Part shown: piece after piece, positions 59,918 to 64,000 of the stretch | Position numbering within the stretch: position 1 is the first letter of the stretch | Layout: each line of letters opens with the position of its first letter | Assembly: GCA_020726505.1 (NCBI GenBank) | Contig: JAHLEZ010000005.1 | Location: 3,038,001-3,102,000 of the forward strand | DNA: 64,000 bases | Source of the DNA: Leptodontidium sp. MPI-SDFR-AT-0119 | Taxonomy: Eukaryota; Ascomycota; Leotiomycetes; Helotiales; Leptodontidiaceae | Direction: 5' to 3' | Program-made: the position numbers and the translations under genes | The notes under the pieces: model-generated | Databases searched by the model: none | What the model was told of the DNA's origin: nothing | The model's input: only the letters and a program-made list of their open reading frames with translations

Positions 59918-61033
59918 TTACTCGATCTCCTTCTTCACATCCAACGCATCCTCGTATTGAGGAGGTGGACCTTGGTTTTCAAGGAATCCCTTTGATTCAT
60001 CCTCGGTTTCCTCATCAGCCTCCTCCTGCTTAACTTGAGCGTACTTGTTCTGTCCACGACGGAAAAGCATACGCCACGCGAAGACGACGATATGACCAAC
60101 CACCATACCGACCAGGCTGGCAGTGATACCAACCATGACACCGATAAGGACAGGTACCAGAACATGGAGGACAATGCTGCGGAGCAATCTGGCAAGACCG
60201 CCTTGTCGGTGGTGATGGCGCCATGGACGGTGAGTTCCATGAGGACGAGGACGGCCGTGGGCGGGATGCTTGTTGTGTGGGTGCTTGTTGTGGTGAGGTC
60301 TTGGTACGAAGACGGGTCTGACTTCTGGAGTTGGGCGCTTGGATCCGCAGCCCTTCTTCAGTGCTGCCAGACGGTCTGCGACGATGGCTCGCCATTTGCA
60401 GAGGAGGGTTGTGCATTCGCGGTCATCGTCTGTGGGGTTGGATAGGCTGGCTGGGGCGGTGATTCCGCTGTTTCCAATCATAAGCTTGCCCGATGTGGTC
60501 TCGAGAAGTTGCAAGTCGATGGTAGGTAGGCCAGTGATGAACTTGTCGGCTACCTCGACAATCTCTAGGTGGATAGAAACGAGGTCCATTTGGTCCTGGG
60601 GTGAGGTTGCAGGACGCTTGATTGCGAGAGAGTAGCCCAACTTGGGGTTTGAAGCGTATTGCCAGGTATCATCGGCAGTCTTGATCATCTGCGACGCAGT
60701 GAGAGGCTCCATGAAACTCTGGGATGTGGGATCGATAGGATAGATTTGAAGACCGTTCAAGAGGAGTTGATCGGCTCCATTTTCGTGGGAGAGGCTGAAG
60801 TTGAGTTGGAGGATGGACTCGGCTTGCACTGAGTGTGTTTGGCCCTCGAAGTTTGTCAAAACGGGACAGCCAGGGCAGTTAATCTCCATAACTCGTCCAT
60901 TTATTCCAACTGCACTCTCGAAGGGGAGCGTCTTGATGATATCGGTGTCTGCTGTGGATATCTCGGGAGGAACGAGGAAGGCTTGGGAGAGTCCAGCCAG
61001 AGCGGCTACGGCTCCCAGCTGAGCAGGATACAT
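59918..61033 (-). CDS. Fungal secretory-pathway membrane protein (DUF7728-like)
   Basis: Single exon, 371 aa from MYPAQLGAV, where a signal peptide starts; a Met 18 codons further up is not followed by family-like sequence. The luminal or extracellular part contains EINCPGCPVLTNF and LLLNGLQIYPIDP, conserved in a widespread ascomycete family of unknown function, which I match to DUF7728 from memory. A His/Arg/Pro-rich stretch (HHNKHPHNKHP, WRHHHRQ) precedes one long hydrophobic segment at about residues 285-320 (LVPVLIGVMVGITASLVGM). The cytosolic tail is acidic and carries PPPQYED, a PPxY motif of the kind bound by WW domains of Rsp5/Nedd4 ubiquitin ligases. A role as a membrane cargo or ligase adaptor is inference only. 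Confidence 0.8.
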   Translation of the reverse strand: MYPAQLGAVAALAGLSQAFLVPPEISTADTDIIKTLPFESAVGINGRVMEINCPGCPVLTNFEGQTHSVQAESILQLNFSLSHENGADQLLLNGLQIYPIDPTSQSFMEPLTASQMIKTADDTWQYASNPKLGYSLAIKRPATSPQDQMDLVSIHLEIVEVADKFITGLPTIDLQLLETTSGKLMIGNSGITAPASLSNPTDDDRECTTLLCKWRAIVADRLAALKKGCGSKRPTPEVRPVFVPRPHHNKHPHNKHPAHGRPRPHGTHRPWRHHHRQGGLARLLRSIVLHVLVPVLIGVMVGITASLVGMVVGHIVVFAWRMLFRRGQNKYAQVKQEEADEETEDESKGFLENQGPPPQYEDALDVKKEIE

Positions 61034-61972
61034 GACTGCTGTTGATCGATACGAAGTCTCGAAGCCGAGTCGGTGGTTTGAAGGCAAGTGGTGTGGTGTT
61101 GTTGATGAGAAGGATGTTGTAATCTTTGTTTTGTTTGAAGACCAGCTTCGAGGTGGCGTGGTTGTAAGTCAAGTTCAAGGACAAAGGAAGAGGAGAGAGT
61201 CGATTCGTTCAAGTTGAGATACGACGACTCCGAAACGCCCCTCCGTCGCTAGTCCAATCATGTCAGGACTCGGTAGGCTTGGCGTGACGCTGATTCGAAT
61301 CTGCGCCCGTGTCCGTGTCAACGGAGTGAGTCCATGCCCATTCCAGTTAGAAGCGAAATACGGCATGTGGAGAAAGCCCAAAGCGCAGATGTCGGTCCTA
61401 AATTTGGAAAACTCCGACCACCCCGCCATTCTAAGTCATGAAGCGATTGCAGGAGGACGGGGGATGTCCTCGAGACGAGGGAAAAGTCACAAGGCTGTTA
61501 TGTTATTCCACAATGAAATATTGGATCGTGAAAATGACTTACTGCTGGGGCTGTTTTGATATTCATTTCTTTTCTTCCCCTCCGCTATTTCCACAATCGA
61601 CTATTAGGTTTGAAGCTCACATCCAATTGATGAGGAAGGACCCCCACATTTCTACAGTACTTCCTCCTTCAAGATGGAGCTGATCGCCACTGGAACGTCA
61701 TGCTGCCGCAACTTACCTTAGTCAACTCGACTCAACTCCATAGCGGCCCAGCTGTCAAAACACAAAAGATTCTTAAGATTCTTCACTGTTTCAATTCCAT
61801 TGCATCAAACTCAATCAACCTCGTTCAGAAAGACGATAAAAGATCAATTGAACTGTACATACTTGCACCTCGTCAATTGAGTCTGCGAGTCTTCCACTTT
61901 CTGCTTTTCCAGCGTCATTCCTCTGCTCGATTTCGAGCTCAACCTTCAACTATAAGAAAGCTGAAGCTCAAC
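61034..61972. other. Divergent promoter region, membrane protein / polyol dehydrogenase
   Basis: 939 bp between divergent starts. The plus-strand frame of the dehydrogenase is open upstream from about 61700 but has no family-like sequence there, so that part is read as leader. Confidence 0.55.
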
Positions 61973-63333
61973 ATGTTCCGTTCACAGCTCCTCCGCCAAA
62001 CAGCTCGCGCTGTGCGAGCTTCAACAGCTTCTTCCCTCACACAACCAATTGCTTCTCGGAGTACACTCCCAGCAATCTCCAGCTCCAGGTCGAGGTCCAT
62101 TCACAGCACTTCCTCACTTCGACAAGATGAGAAGAAGCCTGCAGAGGAGCACGAGGGTTCATTCGCTCGAACCGATCCAAAAGTTGAGGTAGAGTATCCC
62201 GAAGAGGGGGACCTTCCTTCGAGTACTCCGGTGCAAGGGAGAGGTGGTATGCATTTCAGGCGTACGCTGCCTTCCTTCTCGCTGGAAGGAAGAGTCGGTG
62301 TGGTGACTGGAGGTGCTCGTGGTTTGGGGTTGGTAATGAGTCAAGCTATGGTTATTAGCGGTGCAGACGTGGCTATTGTGGATTTGAACAGTATGTTTTG
62401 ACTCCCAATTGAGTGACATTCAGGAAGCTTTACTGACCCTTGAATAGAGGAAGAGGCACAAAAGCAAGCAGAGCAATTGGTAGCAGCATTCGTAAAAGAG
62501 AACCCAGGAGCAGACAAGTAAGCTCTCTCTCAACCTTCCCTCCACGCAATTGATCAAGACTTACTGACTGACAAAACAACAGAGTCCCCAAAGTCACAGC
62601 ACACTACGCCGACGTCTCCTCCCAAGAATCGGTCGAAGCAGCCATCGCCGAGATTATCGAGCAACACGGCAAAATCGACAATCTCGTCACATCCGCCGGC
62701 TTCACCGAAAACTTCGAGGCAATCAACTATCCTATCGAACGTGTGCGGAAACTCTGGGGCGTGAACGTGGATGGGACATACTTGTTTGCGATCGCGGTTG
62801 CGAAGCACTTGATGGAGAGGAAGGCCCCAGGAAGCATGGTCTTTATCGGTAGCATGTCGGGAGCTATCGTCAATGTCCCACAGCCACAGGCGCCGTATAA
62901 TGCGGCCAAAGCGGCAGTCAGACATCTGGCTTCGAGTTTGGCGGTTGAGTGGGCTCATGCTAATATTAGAGTTAACTGTATCTCTCCTGGATACATGCTC
63001 ACTGCACTGTAAGTCTTTCCTCCATTCCTATGTTGATCTATAATCACGAAATTTCTAACGTCATGGCAGTACGAAGAAGATCCTGGATGATAACCCGGAT
63101 CTGAAGAAGCAGTGGACTTCTCTTATTCCTCAGGGTAAGATGGGTCAGCCTGAAGATCTGATGGGTGCAGTCACATTCTTGTCTTCAGATGCGTCTGCAT
63201 ATGTCACAGGTGAGCTCCCCCCCCCCTCGCCAACAAACCTCCACGAAAAGAATAAAATGTCCTTGAGATAGTCTCTAACAACAACAAAATAGGAGCCGAT
63301 CTACGTGTCGATGGCGGATACACTCTCACATAG
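61973..63333 (+). CDS. SDR-family polyol dehydrogenase, D-arabinitol 2-dehydrogenase type, probably mitochondrial
   Basis: Five exons: 61973-62390, 62448-62517, 62583-63008, 63070-63209 and 63293-63333; 364 aa. The N-terminus (MFRSQLLRQTARAVRAST...RSIHSTSSL) is a mitochondrial presequence. The SDR core has TGGARGLGL, an Asp-ending second strand (DVAIVDLN, suggesting NAD preference), the Asn of NVDGTYLF, the Ser of FIGSMSG and the Tyr-Lys pair of YNAAK, then ISPGYMLTAL and the closing VDGGYTLT. Similarity is greatest to fungal D-arabinitol 2-dehydrogenases and the related sorbose/mannitol reductases, which interconvert sugar alcohols and ketoses. The precise substrate cannot be read from sequence. 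Confidence 0.87.
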
Positions 63334-64000
63334 ACGTAGCATGAGAAATGGTATGGGCTGGTACGGTGATGGATGATGATATTTTTCATCGGAGCGCAGA
63401 TTAGAGGAGCATGTAGATATTCGTTTGAAACGATTAGAAGAATTAAGGGCATAGAGCAGTCTAGCTCGGTTGATTTGATTTGAGTTCTTGCAAGCCCATC
63501 CGTCCATCTATCCATCCATGAATTTTCGAATTGAACCAACCATCTCATCAAGGCAAATCCTACTTTTAAAACACAAATACATCTGGGGGAAATAAAAGGA
63601 GGAGAAAAAAGGCCAATGAGTATAATATAATGCTGGATCCCACCCTTCTCGTCTTTACTATTGATCCCAAAGCAAGCAACTCATCATTCAAATCTCATCC
63701 ACCACCCATTATCCTCTTCTATCCTCCTCCTTTTCTCTCTGCCTAAAACGAATATTCTAAATTCAAGATGCAAGAGTGAAGGATAATATAAAACGAAACA
63801 TGAATAGATAAACGCAAAGCGGAAGTAAATCAGAGTAAAGAACATGTGATCTATGGGTCTCTTTCTTATTCTCATTAATTCTTTCTCGTCCTCGTTCTCT
63901 TTTCTTTTCTTTTCTTTTCATTCCTTCATCTTCATTTCCTCTCTTTCATTTCCTTCCCTTTCCCTTGAAAATGGAAATAGGTAAATGACCAGATAAGTAA
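63334..64000. other. 3' flank of the polyol dehydrogenase gene, window end
   Basis: AT-rich, with a pyrimidine-rich run and a TTTTC repeat near 63901-63919. Minus-strand frames here (63204-63551, 63684-63875) have no domains. No gene seen before the window ends. Confidence 0.5.
63901..63919. repeat. (TTTTC)n repeat
   Basis: About four pentamer units in a pyrimidine-rich stretch. Confidence 0.75.

Noticed and set aside
61288..61300. GATTCGAATC as a tRNA B-box
   Set aside because: No matching A-box, acceptor stem or cloverleaf could be found around it.

Overview
The window is nuclear DNA of a filamentous ascomycete (Pezizomycotina). The evidence is short introns of about 45-90 nt with GTAAGT-like donors and CTAAC/CTGAC branch points, genes on both strands without operons, and the gene content: an ApsA/Num1 nuclear-migration protein, Whi3, a HET-domain gene, Cti6, and an isovaleryl-CoA dehydrogenase / methylcrotonyl-CoA carboxylase pair. 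An exo-polygalacturonase and a secreted Cys-rich protein suggest a plant-associated or saprotrophic lifestyle. A Leotiomycete is my guess from overall feel only. No CRISPR array, rRNA, tRNA or intact transposon was seen.

Layout. 1-2 kb: whi3 on the minus strand with a long pyrimidine-rich leader. About 3.1-12.9 kb: a gene-free stretch with microsatellites that becomes AT-rich towards the right. 12.9-19.4 kb: a decayed zone with a broken HET-domain gene and two short coding-like relics that lack a start codon. 19.4-24.5 kb: apsA (three exons, 1650 aa). 26.4-27.4 kb: a secreted protein made of two nine-cysteine modules. 28.4-30.8 kb: a peroxisomal copper amine oxidase ending in SKL. 32.7-36.5 kb: a 12-exon importin-beta family karyopherin. 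38-39 kb: a GFA-domain protein. 40.7-42.8 kb: an unrecognised basic protein with a CxxC motif. 43.7-45.8 kb: the PHD protein Cti6. 46.2-47.6 kb: a bZIP factor with an AT-hook. 48.1-49.7 kb: a GH28 exo-polygalacturonase. 50.7-54.8 kb: a divergent SDR / MFS transporter pair, the transporter carrying a frameshift. 55.1-58.7 kb: a divergent leucine-catabolism pair (ivdA/mccB). 59.9-61.0 kb: a secretory-pathway membrane protein. 62.0-63.3 kb: a polyol dehydrogenase of the SDR family.

How the genes relate. The clearest functional unit is ivdA-mccB: consecutive mitochondrial steps of leucine breakdown, divergently transcribed from a 299-bp promoter that holds two copies of a GC-rich 13-mer exactly 40 bp apart. 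The SDR and MFS genes also share one promoter region. The other genes look like independent housekeeping or accessory genes.

Exon structures were worked out by hand from splice signals, reading phase and family similarity, with no transcript data. Boundaries should be good to within a base or two where both signals and frame agree. The 5' end of the 40.7-42.8 kb gene and everything in the decayed zone are uncertain.
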